From positions 1 to 64,000 of the forward strand of contig JAJRVQ010000088.1 of NCBI GenBank assembly GCA_024277255.1: 64,000 nucleotides of DNA. Reading direction: 5' to 3'. A program made the position numbers and the translations under genes. Positions 17,156 to 26,127 of this stretch are shown in pieces; within the stretch, counting starts at the first letter, position 1; the number at the start of each line of letters is the position of its first letter. Under the pieces are notes generated by a model. That model was not told the origin of the DNA. It searched no databases and saw nothing but the letters and a program-made list of their open reading frames with translations. The DNA is from Acidobacteriota bacterium (GTDB lineage: Bacteria > Acidobacteriota > Thermoanaerobaculia > Multivoradales > SZUA-115).

Positions 17156-19315
17156 ATGAAAACCGTGTCTCCAGGAGTTCTCAAGGCTAGCCTGGCCCTC
17201 GGCCTGGCTCTGACCTTTATCGCCCCGTCCCTCGCCTACGGGCAGTCCCTCGCGGGAGAGACGCTCGAACTCTCACGCGACTTCGACGCTCTCGCGGGGA
17301 GCCTGCTCGGCTCTCTCTTCGGGGGACGCAAGGTGGAGGGTGAGATCAAACGAGTGCGCGTCGAGAACGACAGCCCCTCGGCTCTCTCACTCGCAGTGGA
17401 GTACCAACGTGGAGACGGTCTGACCCTCGTCGCCGAGCTTCTCGGCGACGAGCAGCGGCGCCTTTCAGGGTACGGCGATGTTCGGGTGGTACTCGATGCG
17501 GGCGATGGCACCGCGGCGGTCGGGATCAGTCTCCAGCCCGGTGTCGAGGCCTTCGAGTCCCGCTTTCTCCGCCTCACGCTGAGCCGCAAGACCAACTCCA
17601 ACCTGGGAAAGATGTTCGTCTTCGAGCTCAAGAAATCGTGGGGCGGAGGGACGGTGGACGGGGCCGGAGTGGCCCAACCACTCGAAGTCGCCCTCGTCCC
17701 TGTGGGCAAGGCCTCCACGCTGCGAAAGGACCAGACTCGGCTCGAAGCCGTCAACTTGCCGAAGGTCATGTACCCCGCGAGGATCGCTCCGGCGACCGCG
17801 CAACCGCCCACGGCGACCTCAATCAAAATGATCGCGGCTCGCCCCCTCGCCATGGAGGCATCTCCACGTCGAGTGGTGACTCCTATGGCGACAGTGTCTG
17901 CTCGTCACACCCCGACCGTAACCCTGTCGCGCGAGAAGACCGCGCTGGTGACCAAGGCCTTCCAACGTCAGACCATGGTCAAGACCTTCACCTATGGGAT
18001 CAAGAAGGAAGACAAAAACCGTGGTGCACGAGGACCGGGTGGCCAACGGATCAACCTGCTCGAGGGGCTACGAAGCGACGTCGATATTCCCTTCGACGAG
18101 ATTCTCACCATCAACCGCGAGGTCTACGAGGACGCCAATCCTGCCTCCGGCATCTACTATTTCCTACCCCACTCCTACCATCTGCAGTGGGATGAGTTCG
18201 ACGGACATGGCATGCGCATGCTCTACGGCGCAAGCGCAGACGCCAGCGTTGCCGGCGAAGTCATCATGGCCACTCGTCTCGATTCCGGAATCACCACTTC
18301 CGAGGCTAGCCTCGCGCGCGCGTTACTCGACGCTCACCGCGCTCGGCATGGAGCCAGCAGAGCCAACGAGCTTCGTACGCTACCTCTCGACGCACCACCC
18401 GCCGTTTCGCTCTCGGGCGGATTGGCACACCAGTACGACATTGAGGCCGACCGCATCATCGTCAACGCGGTCTCCGACGTACTCGGCGAGATGGACGTCT
18501 CCTGGGTAACCGACTCCGTCACCAAAGAGAACCTCCAACTCGCCCTGACAGAGGACATCGGTATCAACGGTGTGGTCAGCCTCGATCCGACCAGCGATGT
18601 ACTAGGCAACATCGGTCTGCCGATCCAGATACGACTGGCCGATCGCGGTACTTTCGGCCGAATCTCCTGGCTGCGCGAAACCTGGCAAAACCGGTTGCCC
18701 TATCCGGTGCGCCTCAAGTACGTACACGCCTTGATGATTCACGGCAATCAGCCGGTCATCTACTCCTGGTCCACGGGCAGTGCGGAAGTTGCTCCGGGCG
18801 GCAAGGTGAACTGGGAGGCGAGCAAACTCCCGCAGTGGGTGGCGCGCGATGCCAAACGTCTTTGGATCGACTATTCCATCGCTCGCGAGTGCGCTCCGTG
18901 CGACCGCCAAGTGCTCGATCGAATCACCTCGGGCGTGACCGCCGCCGCCCCGTCAGATCTCATCTTCCGAACGCTGAATCCTCTTGCCGATTCCGGCGCG
19001 GTGGAGATCTCGGTTCGGGTCCGTTCTCGCTACTTCCATCCCAAGAACAGGGAGCTGCAGACCAAGCCCGCCCTAGTGCTCAGGGAAGACATGGCGGAGT
19101 ACACCATGGGCCCGATCTACCTCGCCGACCGTCAACCGGGCGAGGTCGTGCCCGATGACCCGCTCTTCGAATACCAGCTCGAGCTGATCCTCGAGGACGG
19201 CCGACCGCTCACCTCGAGCACCTGGACCGAAGTGCACGACCTGAGGGCAATCATCGGCACCTACCAGGTCGAGCAGCAGCTCGGCCCGCTGAACTCGGGC
19301 GGGAATGACGAGTGA
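17156..19315 (+). CDS. Exported paralogue 1 of the six-gene cluster (largest, divergent)
   Basis: The ATG at 17156, with GGAGGG at the right distance, gives 719 residues and a Sec signal ending SLAYGQS. Residues from about 55 to 165 look like beta-rich domains. A Thr/Pro-rich linker follows near 215-270. In the second half IYYFLPHSYHLQWDEFDGHG repeats the [YF]-Y-[LI]-P ... L ... dG module that starts the five following proteins. DVSWVTDSVTKENLQLAL and IDYSIARECAPCDRQ follow. The stop overlaps the next start by 4 nt, so it is first in the operon. No enzymatic motif was found. It is probably a periplasmic or surface structural protein; function unknown. Confidence 0.8.
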   Translation: MKTVSPGVLKASLALGLALTFIAPSLAYGQSLAGETLELSRDFDALAGSLLGSLFGGRKVEGEIKRVRVENDSPSALSLAVEYQRGDGLTLVAELLGDEQRRLSGYGDVRVVLDAGDGTAAVGISLQPGVEAFESRFLRLTLSRKTNSNLGKMFVFELKKSWGGGTVDGAGVAQPLEVALVPVGKASTLRKDQTRLEAVNLPKVMYPARIAPATAQPPTATSIKMIAARPLAMEASPRRVVTPMATVSARHTPTVTLSREKTALVTKAFQRQTMVKTFTYGIKKEDKNRGARGPGGQRINLLEGLRSDVDIPFDEILTINREVYEDANPASGIYYFLPHSYHLQWDEFDGHGMRMLYGASADASVAGEVIMATRLDSGITTSEASLARALLDAHRARHGASRANELRTLPLDAPPAVSLSGGLAHQYDIEADRIIVNAVSDVLGEMDVSWVTDSVTKENLQLALTEDIGINGVVSLDPTSDVLGNIGLPIQIRLADRGTFGRISWLRETWQNRLPYPVRLKYVHALMIHGNQPVIYSWSTGSAEVAPGGKVNWEASKLPQWVARDAKRLWIDYSIARECAPCDRQVLDRITSGVTAAAPSDLIFRTLNPLADSGAVEISVRVRSRYFHPKNRELQTKPALVLREDMAEYTMGPIYLADRQPGEVVPDDPLFEYQLELILEDGRPLTSSTWTEVHDLRAIIGTYQVEQQLGPLNSGGNDE

Positions 19316-20490
19316 GAAGCTCATGCGTACTCTGCGCACTGCTCGCTTTCTGCCTCGTACCGGTGTCGCTGCGAGCGACACCGGACCTACGGCGTGGCTT
19401 CGCCGCTGCCGAGCTGACGGTCTTCCCCGATGACCGCCTAGCGCATCGCTTCTACTACCTCCCCGGTGCCTTCACCATCGCTACGACCGACGACGGCGCG
19501 CCGGACCTTCACCTACTCTCAATGCGCTACACCGGCACCCGCGCGGCAGGAGACCAAGGCACATTCCTGACCCGCTCGATCCTCACCATCCGCATCATTC
19601 TCGAGTCGCCAGACTCGGAGCTTCTCGAAGCTGCGAAGAGGGAGCTTCAGACCTCCCGCCGCCGACGCGTCGACCTTCGGCCGATGCCAATGCAGAGAAC
19701 CGAGTCCGCCGTCGTCTACGCCGCGCTCAATCCGGAAACTGGCGAGACCGGAGACTCGACTCTGCTGCCCTCCGGCTCACTGGAGGAGTCCACCGAAGCG
19801 GAGACGAGCGGCACCTACTGGAGCCAGCGGGTGTTTACGCTTCGACTCGGGGACCAGGACGCTCAGCTTCTCCTGCACGCCTTCGAAGCCGGGCAAATGG
19901 CGATGAGTCTCGGTTGGGCTCTGGTCGCCAACGCGATCTCCACCAGCCAAGAGTTCTCGGAGCTTTCGGGCTCGCCCGAACTGGTGGCGGCGCTGCGAGA
20001 GCGCCTGGACCTCGAGAACCCCGAGGGCGAGGCCGTACGTCCGGTCGTTGTCAGAGCGGGCGCCACGGCCGTCGAACTCGACACCGCGAGGTGGCCTCAT
20101 CTGCTGAAGAAGATCGACTTGAATTCCGCAGTCCCACCCGGCTACGCGGCTCTCCAGATCTACTGCTACGACTTTCGAAACGGCCTCGCCAAGGACACCT
20201 TCGAGAAACGAATCGACCTCTCGGCCCAGTCCGTCGCCGGCACCCCCGTTGGCCTAAGCGTGATCTTCAAATCCGACACGCCGGATCTCTACTCCCATAC
20301 CGCACGCTTTTCCATCGCCGTGCGCCTCGACCAGCCATTCAGCTACCGCGTTCGAGAGGTCGCTCTCGACGGCCAGGAGCGGCTGGTCACCGACTGGACC
20401 GAAAGCCACTCCTGGGCCGACGTTCTCGACATCACCCGGCGGCCCTCAGAAGAGGAGATTGAGCATGAAGCATCTCTCATCGATTTCTAG
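19312..20490 (+). CDS. Exported paralogue 2 of the six-gene cluster
   Basis: The 392-residue protein has a signal peptide (CALLAFCLVPVSLRA). The shared N-terminal module is clear: RFYYLPGAFTIATTDDGAPD followed by LLSMRYTGTRA. The central segment after residue 100 (LEAAKRELQTSRRRRVDLRP) corresponds to the helix-strand unit of the larger paralogues. This copy is the shortest and lacks the QWS[LF]-type C-terminal domain in obvious form, although YRVREVALDGQERLVTDWTE looks like a degenerate version. It overlaps its neighbour upstream by 4 nt and the next gene by 26 nt, so tight co-expression is expected. Function unknown. Confidence 0.78.
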   Translation: MRSSCVLCALLAFCLVPVSLRATPDLRRGFAAAELTVFPDDRLAHRFYYLPGAFTIATTDDGAPDLHLLSMRYTGTRAAGDQGTFLTRSILTIRIILESPDSELLEAAKRELQTSRRRRVDLRPMPMQRTESAVVYAALNPETGETGDSTLLPSGSLEESTEAETSGTYWSQRVFTLRLGDQDAQLLLHAFEAGQMAMSLGWALVANAISTSQEFSELSGSPELVAALRERLDLENPEGEAVRPVVVRAGATAVELDTARWPHLLKKIDLNSAVPPGYAALQIYCYDFRNGLAKDTFEKRIDLSAQSVAGTPVGLSVIFKSDTPDLYSHTARFSIAVRLDQPFSYRVREVALDGQERLVTDWTESHSWADVLDITRRPSEEEIEHEASLIDF

Positions 20491-22366
20491 GCGAGTCCTG
20501 GCTCAAGCCACGCTGCTACTCGCGCTTCCTGGTTGGAACGCCCTGCACGCGATCGTCAACTATGAAGAGGGGCGCCGCGAGGTTCTTGGAGTTCAACTCC
20601 TGCAGGATGCCGACGACCCCTCGACCTACTTCTACATCCCCAAGTACCCGCACCTCGCCACCAAGAAGGACGGGACCTACGAGCTGCTGTGCATCAAGTA
20701 CCTCGACCCCGCCGGCGGAGCGAGCGGAGGTCTATTCCACGCCTTGGTCGAATTCACCCTGCCAACCGAAGCCCTGGCTGAAGTCGAGGCTGCTCTGCGG
20801 CAAGACCAGCCGGGAGCGCGCATCGCAGGACCGGTACAACTCATGCAAACCGTCGAAGAGGGCGAAGCAGGGATGGGAGCATTCGAGGTCATTTCGGCCA
20901 CCCTCTCTGACACCGCGGAGGGTGGCTTCACGCGGAGCATTATCGCCTCCAAAGCAGCGCCGATCACCCCCGGTTCGAAGGCGGTTATCGCCGCGCTCTT
21001 GGATCCCAAGGGCGCAACCCTTCTCTTCGAGTCCCTCGCCGGTCCGACCTCGGACGTATCCGTGTCGATCAGCGCCTATTACCAAGCCAAGGTAAAGGCC
21101 TACAACGCCACGGTCAGCGCCGACATGGAGACCGTCTACAACCACTACTCTCGCGTCGCGAACTTTCAGCGAGACTTCACCAAACGCGAGTCGCGGAAGG
21201 TCGTCGACCAACTCGTACAGAACGGTGGCCTTAAGGTGGAGGTCTTCGACCAAACCGTCGGTCTGGGGCTCAAGGCCGACGAACTCGACGCGATCCTCCA
21301 ACTGGTGACGGACAAGCTCACCGAACTCATGTTCGACGCCCAGTCGGGCTGGGCCAAGGAGCCGCCGCGCGAGACCGCCGTCGAGGCCAAGCAGATCGAG
21401 CGCCGACGCCCGACCGGATGGTTCAGCCGCGTCTTCGGTGGCGAGCGCAATCCCAAGTACGTCACCGATGACCAGTACGTGCTCAAGAAGCGCGAAGACA
21501 TCCAGCGCCGCTCCTTCAATCTTACGCTCAACAAAGCTACCACGATCAAAGTGCCCGTCAACACCGCCGGAAACCTCGGAGGGCTCTTCAAGGACTTCGG
21601 CGACGACGAACGCTACTTCCGCGTCGTCGACCTCACCGACCCGGACTTCGAACTCCGCAAGGTGCACTTCCAAATCGACGGCGCCTACCTGGACGCCTTC
21701 AAGGACACCATCAACTTCGCCTCGGTCAACTTCCGCAAGAGCTACCCCGGACGCTCCGACGTCACCGACAAACTCCACTTCACCTACGAAGACATTCAGG
21801 CCGGGCGCACCATTCAGCACGTTGTCTTCAGCCGTATCGGCGCGAAAGAAGCTAGCTGGACGGAGTTCGAATACCAGGTCATATGGAGCCTCCGCGACAG
21901 ACCGAGCGTTCGCGTTCCGGAGGCTGAGAGCCAGTGGATCAAGACCCGTGACGCGGCCGTTTCCCTGGTTCCACCCTTCACCCGCCGAAGGGTCGAGATC
22001 GACACGGACCGCAGTGCCTTTGAGGAGCGAGGGGTGCGTGCCGCCTTCGTGGAGTTCGCCACCGTGCTCGGTGGCGAACCCCGAATCGAGCGACGGGCCA
22101 GCCTCCGTGCCGACGATGCCGAGGCGACCGCGCAGGTAGCGATCTACCACGACCGCGACGAGCCCGTCGGATGGCGTGTCTCCTGGTACGCAACCGACAC
22201 CTCGAAGCGCACGCGCCTCGAGGTTCTCGAGTCCGACTTCCTCTTCCTCTCTCCCCCAACGCTCGTCGATCCAGCCGCCGAAGAGCCCGAGCCCGAAGAG
22301 CTCGCAACAGAGGACCCCAGCCCCGTAGACCCAGACCCCAGCGATGCCGAGGACGGGACACCATGA
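20465..22366 (+). CDS. Exported paralogue 3 of the six-gene cluster
   Basis: The ATG at 20465 is preferred over a TTG 6 nt upstream because AGGAG lies 7 nt before it; the protein has 633 residues. A signal peptide (LAQATLLLALPGWNALHA) precedes module 1 (YFYIPKYPHLATKKDGTYE). Then come the GARIAGPVQLM / FEVISATLSD unit and a helical segment with DVSVSISAYYQAKVKAYNA. Module 2 is DDERYFRVVDLTDPDFELRK with FASVNFRKSYPG. A WSLRDR ... VSLVPPFTRRRVEI domain follows, then a Glu/Asp/Pro-rich tail. The same order occurs in paralogues 4, 5 and 6. No catalytic residues are recognisable. Confidence 0.8.
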   Translation: MKHLSSISRRVLAQATLLLALPGWNALHAIVNYEEGRREVLGVQLLQDADDPSTYFYIPKYPHLATKKDGTYELLCIKYLDPAGGASGGLFHALVEFTLPTEALAEVEAALRQDQPGARIAGPVQLMQTVEEGEAGMGAFEVISATLSDTAEGGFTRSIIASKAAPITPGSKAVIAALLDPKGATLLFESLAGPTSDVSVSISAYYQAKVKAYNATVSADMETVYNHYSRVANFQRDFTKRESRKVVDQLVQNGGLKVEVFDQTVGLGLKADELDAILQLVTDKLTELMFDAQSGWAKEPPRETAVEAKQIERRRPTGWFSRVFGGERNPKYVTDDQYVLKKREDIQRRSFNLTLNKATTIKVPVNTAGNLGGLFKDFGDDERYFRVVDLTDPDFELRKVHFQIDGAYLDAFKDTINFASVNFRKSYPGRSDVTDKLHFTYEDIQAGRTIQHVVFSRIGAKEASWTEFEYQVIWSLRDRPSVRVPEAESQWIKTRDAAVSLVPPFTRRRVEIDTDRSAFEERGVRAAFVEFATVLGGEPRIERRASLRADDAEATAQVAIYHDRDEPVGWRVSWYATDTSKRTRLEVLESDFLFLSPPTLVDPAAEEPEPEELATEDPSPVDPDPSDAEDGTP

Positions 22367-24138
22367 AGTCGACCAGACTCCTGGCGTCCCTTCTTCTCCT
22401 CGCCGGCAACCTGCTCGTTGCTTACCCGGTGGAGGCTCAGCGCCTAGCCATCGACCACGGAGTTCGCGCAGCGGGGCTTTGGTGCTTCCCGATCCTGGAC
22501 AAACCTCAACAGTGGCTGTACCTCCCGGCTACCGCCGGCCTGGCGAGGAACGAAGCCGGCCAACCTAGGTTCTCGCTGGTCCGCTACGTATTCAATGCCG
22601 AAGCCGACACCGAGTCCGCCTCCACTATTCAGGATTCCGCGGGCGGAGGCGTTCTCCACTTCCTCGTCACCTACGACACCGAACCGGAAGCTGTAGAGGC
22701 GGCCGAGCGCGAACTGCGCCAGCGTCTCGACGACGACGAGATCTCACTTCGCGGCCCGGTGATCTTCAAAGAGGGTCGCTACGGGTTGGTCTCCTCCATT
22801 CTGAGCGTCGAAGGCAAGCCCGAACGCAAGCTGCTCGCCGAAGGTCGGGCCCCGGTGGTGGAGGGCAACACGATCGCACTCTCCTTCGACCTCGAACCCA
22901 AAGAAGCCAACCTGCTACTCGAGAGCCTGCAAACCGAAACCCCAGACGTCTCCCTGGTCTTCGACATGACCTTCTCCGGCATCGTCGACGCCTACGACGC
23001 AGAACTCACCGTCGATTGGTCGAAGGTCCACGAGAGCATGGCGGCCGAGGCCGGCGGCACCGTCTATTGGGTCAGCGCCGAGGTCAAGGCTCAGATCGAC
23101 ACGCTCATCCACGACAGCTCGATCAAACTCGTCTCCCGCGGCTCCGACGCAAACATGGAGGCGCTGATCGCCCAGGTGTACGACCGAATCCTCAAACTGC
23201 TGTTCGACGAGGTCGAGCCAAGCCGCGTGCCCAGGGAGGACCGCGGTGGTCTGATGGATGCCCTGGCCGGCCTTGTGGAGCCTGGCGGGCTCCTCGACTC
23301 GGGTACGACCACGGGGTTCGGCGCCCATGTCGGCTTCCAGTACAAGAATATGCGCTCCACGGGGACGAGCGTTCTCGACTTCAACCATGCGGCGGCCGTC
23401 GATCGGCACCACTTCCTCACCTTCAACGTCGGCGACCTCTACAAGGAGTACGGCGACGATGAGCACTACTTTCGATCCACCAGCATCGAAGACCCCATGT
23501 TCGACCAGCGGGTCGTCCACGTAGCGATCGACGGTTCCGTCCTGCCCGAGTTCGACCGCTTGATCAACAGCGTCACCGTCACCCTACGCAAGAACCACGG
23601 AGACGGCAGCACCACTCTCCAGGAGGTCGTGCTCGACAACGCTTCCGCAACCCCCGACCGGCTCGAATCTCTGAGTATGACCTACGGCTGGGCCAGCGAC
23701 GACGATCGTCTCGCTTGGCTCCAGTACGACTATCGCACCCAGTGGAGCTTCAAGGGCGGCGGCGAATACCACACCGACTGGCAATCGAGTGAAGGGGCCA
23801 TGATCGATGTGTTCGCCCCTTTTCACCGGCGAACTGTTCAGGTCGTCGATAGCGGGGCGATGACCGCGGACTCGAACGTTCGCGCCATCGTCGTCGCCAT
23901 CGAGTACCCGTTCTTCGGCCAAACGCGCCGCGAGCAGCTCGTGGTGCGCTCGGACCGCCCAAGCGAGGACCAGAGCCTGGAGATCACGCTGCCGCTCGGT
24001 GAGTTCGCCTATGACTACAGCCTTACCTGGCTGTTCGACGACGGCGGCCGAACTCAGGCCTCCAGTCGCGATGCCAGCGGCATTATCTTTCTCGATCCCC
24101 CACCCGCAACCCCTTCGGGCACGAGGCCCGGAAGTTGA
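22363..24138 (+). CDS. Exported paralogue 4 of the six-gene cluster
   Basis: The ATG at 22363 overlaps the preceding stop (ATGA) and gives 591 residues with a signal peptide (LASLLLLAGNLLVAYPVEA). Module 1 is QWLYLPATAGLARNEAGQP; then ISLRGPVIFKEGRYGLVSSI and TPDVSLVFDMTFSGIVDAYD. A helical segment contains DWSKVHESM. Module 2 is DDEHYFRSTSIEDPMFDQR with INSVTVTLRKNHGDG. The C-terminal domain starts at YRTQWSFKGGGEY and continues VFAPFHRRTVQVVD. A GTG-type upstream extension in this frame is Arg-rich and lies inside the previous gene, so it was rejected. Confidence 0.8.
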   Translation: MKSTRLLASLLLLAGNLLVAYPVEAQRLAIDHGVRAAGLWCFPILDKPQQWLYLPATAGLARNEAGQPRFSLVRYVFNAEADTESASTIQDSAGGGVLHFLVTYDTEPEAVEAAERELRQRLDDDEISLRGPVIFKEGRYGLVSSILSVEGKPERKLLAEGRAPVVEGNTIALSFDLEPKEANLLLESLQTETPDVSLVFDMTFSGIVDAYDAELTVDWSKVHESMAAEAGGTVYWVSAEVKAQIDTLIHDSSIKLVSRGSDANMEALIAQVYDRILKLLFDEVEPSRVPREDRGGLMDALAGLVEPGGLLDSGTTTGFGAHVGFQYKNMRSTGTSVLDFNHAAAVDRHHFLTFNVGDLYKEYGDDEHYFRSTSIEDPMFDQRVVHVAIDGSVLPEFDRLINSVTVTLRKNHGDGSTTLQEVVLDNASATPDRLESLSMTYGWASDDDRLAWLQYDYRTQWSFKGGGEYHTDWQSSEGAMIDVFAPFHRRTVQVVDSGAMTADSNVRAIVVAIEYPFFGQTRREQLVVRSDRPSEDQSLEITLPLGEFAYDYSLTWLFDDGGRTQASSRDASGIIFLDPPPATPSGTRPGS

Positions 24139-24166
24139 ATCCCTCAGATACCGAAGGAGATAACCG

Positions 24167-26125
24167 ATGAAAACCGCACCACACAAGACCCTCCGGCTCG
24201 GAGCCTGGGCGCTCCTCCTGCTCGCGCTGGCACTGCCCAACATAGCCGGCGCGGTCGTTCTCGACGACGAAACGCGCGACGAAATCATTCTCGAGGACGG
24301 CACGCACGTCATTCTCTACGCCAAGGCGGGCAGCACCTCCGGCAGTCGCACGCGCGAGTGGTACTACCTGCCCCCCACCGAGACGCTTCGCCTGGCGACG
24401 CGCCCCGACAACACTCCCGAGTTCCTGTTCATGAAGTTCACCGAAGAAGCCAGCGAGGAACTCGGTGGGATCAGCGGCGCGATCATGCACTTCCTGATGA
24501 CCTGGGGTCTGACCCCGGAACAGCATGAGGAGCTCGCAGGAGTTCTCAAAGAGAAGCACCGCGGCGCCATCCTCAAGGGCCCCGTGCCGCTCGAACCCGA
24601 CGACGACGGTGGTTCCTTCCGGATCATCTCGGCCACCATGACCGACAAAGGACTCACCCCCTCGATCACCATGTCGAATCGCGCGCCGCTCACCGCCGGT
24701 GATCGCGCCGCGGCAGCAGCCCGTCTCACCGCCCAAGGCGCTCAGCTCATGGCGGCCACATTCGAGCAGACCAGCTCGATCGCCGATCTTTCGATCGAAC
24801 TCAACTACAGCTTTCTCACCCTCGCCCCGGCGGCCCGCGGCCGCATCGTCATCGACTGGTCGAAGATTCGGACCCAGTCCGAGACCCTCGAAGCCGAGTA
24901 CAAGAAATGGCAGTCCGGAAAGAGAGTGAAGAAAGTGAGCTTTTTGGGCATCCCGATCTACAAGAGCTCGACCCCGATCTACTCACGTTCCTACGACGAG
25001 ATGCGTCGCGAGTACGACTTCCTTCGCGAGCGCCAGGTCATCCGCGTCGAGTTCGACCAACTCCGCGACGGCGAAGCTACCCAGAAGATGCAGGACGCCT
25101 TCTTCCAGGTGTTCATGAACATGGTCGCCGAGACCTCGGCTCCGGACGACGGCGTTCCGCCACCACCGAGCGACAAGGAGAAGGAGACCGTTCCCAACAT
25201 CAAGTACGGGCGCAGCTACAAGTACAAGAAGAGCTTCGTAAGGAACGTCGATCACCGCAAGACCCAGACGCTCGTACTCAATTCCCGCACATCGATTCGC
25301 AACCCGATCTCGATGACCGCCAACCTCGCGAGCTGGTACGAAAAGGCATCGCACTACGACAGTTGCGTCGGCAGCGTGATCCTCAACGATCGCTTCTTCA
25401 AGCACCGAGACATCCGCTTCATCCTCGATTTGGACGCCAAAGATCTCTTCGACGAACAGATCAACTACGTCACCGTCAACGTGCGAAAGCGCCGCTCGTC
25501 AGGTGCACCCTTCGAGGATAGCTTCACCATCGATTCGAAGTACCTCGAGGAGCATGGCGTGACCGCCGCACTGACCTACGCCCGCGGCGAGGACACCGAC
25601 CCCGACGCCTACCAATACAAGTCTCAGTGGAGCCTGCGAAGCGGCGAGGTGTACCCCAAGAATCCCGGCTACATCGACGGCGATTGGGAGGGCGTCACAC
25701 TCGCACCCCCGGTGGCCATCAGAACCGTCGAGGTCGAGGCCGACCTGGACGAGCTCGAAGCGAGCGGCATCACGCGAGCTACCGTACAGATTCACTACTC
25801 GCGCTTCGGCAAAGAAGTCGTCGACAACATCCACGTCTCGCCGGCGCAGGGCCAGCCGCTCGTCGCCAAGCGGATCTTCCTCGACCGCGACATGAAGGGC
25901 TATGCCTACCGCGTGATCCTCAATCACAAACGCGACGGCAAACTGGCCCTCGAGCCCCACCCGCTGGTCAACGACGACTACATCTTCGTGACCATTCCCG
26001 AGGAACTTCGGGACGAGACGAGTGAACTGCACCGAGCAGCCAAAGAGACCGCGGTCGAAATCACCGAGAAGGGCAAGGACAAGATCCTCGACCGCTTCTC
26101 CGACCTTCTCGAAGGAGGAGACTGA
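24167..26125 (+). CDS. Exported paralogue 5 of the six-gene cluster
   Basis: The 652-residue protein follows a GAAGGAGATAACCG ribosome binding site. A signal peptide ends near IAGA. Module 1 is EWYYLPPTETLRLATRPDN; the unit ILKGPVPLEPDDDGGSFRII and SATMTDKGLT follow, then a segment with RIVIDWSKIRTQSETLEAEY that is rich in Lys and Tyr (YKYKKSF). Module 2 is RFFKHRDIRFILDLDAKDLF and INYVTVNVRKRRSSG. The C-terminal domain is YKSQWSLRSGEVYPKNPG and onward. It lies only 2 nt from the next gene. Function unknown. Confidence 0.8.
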   Translation: MKTAPHKTLRLGAWALLLLALALPNIAGAVVLDDETRDEIILEDGTHVILYAKAGSTSGSRTREWYYLPPTETLRLATRPDNTPEFLFMKFTEEASEELGGISGAIMHFLMTWGLTPEQHEELAGVLKEKHRGAILKGPVPLEPDDDGGSFRIISATMTDKGLTPSITMSNRAPLTAGDRAAAAARLTAQGAQLMAATFEQTSSIADLSIELNYSFLTLAPAARGRIVIDWSKIRTQSETLEAEYKKWQSGKRVKKVSFLGIPIYKSSTPIYSRSYDEMRREYDFLRERQVIRVEFDQLRDGEATQKMQDAFFQVFMNMVAETSAPDDGVPPPPSDKEKETVPNIKYGRSYKYKKSFVRNVDHRKTQTLVLNSRTSIRNPISMTANLASWYEKASHYDSCVGSVILNDRFFKHRDIRFILDLDAKDLFDEQINYVTVNVRKRRSSGAPFEDSFTIDSKYLEEHGVTAALTYARGEDTDPDAYQYKSQWSLRSGEVYPKNPGYIDGDWEGVTLAPPVAIRTVEVEADLDELEASGITRATVQIHYSRFGKEVVDNIHVSPAQGQPLVAKRIFLDRDMKGYAYRVILNHKRDGKLALEPHPLVNDDYIFVTIPEELRDETSELHRAAKETAVEITEKGKDKILDRFSDLLEGGD

Positions 26126-26127
26126 TC

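Noticed and set aside
20732..22150. Minus-strand frame of 472 codons opposite paralogue 3
   Set aside because: It is a shadow of a strongly supported coding region with a Val/Gly/Asp-biased composition.
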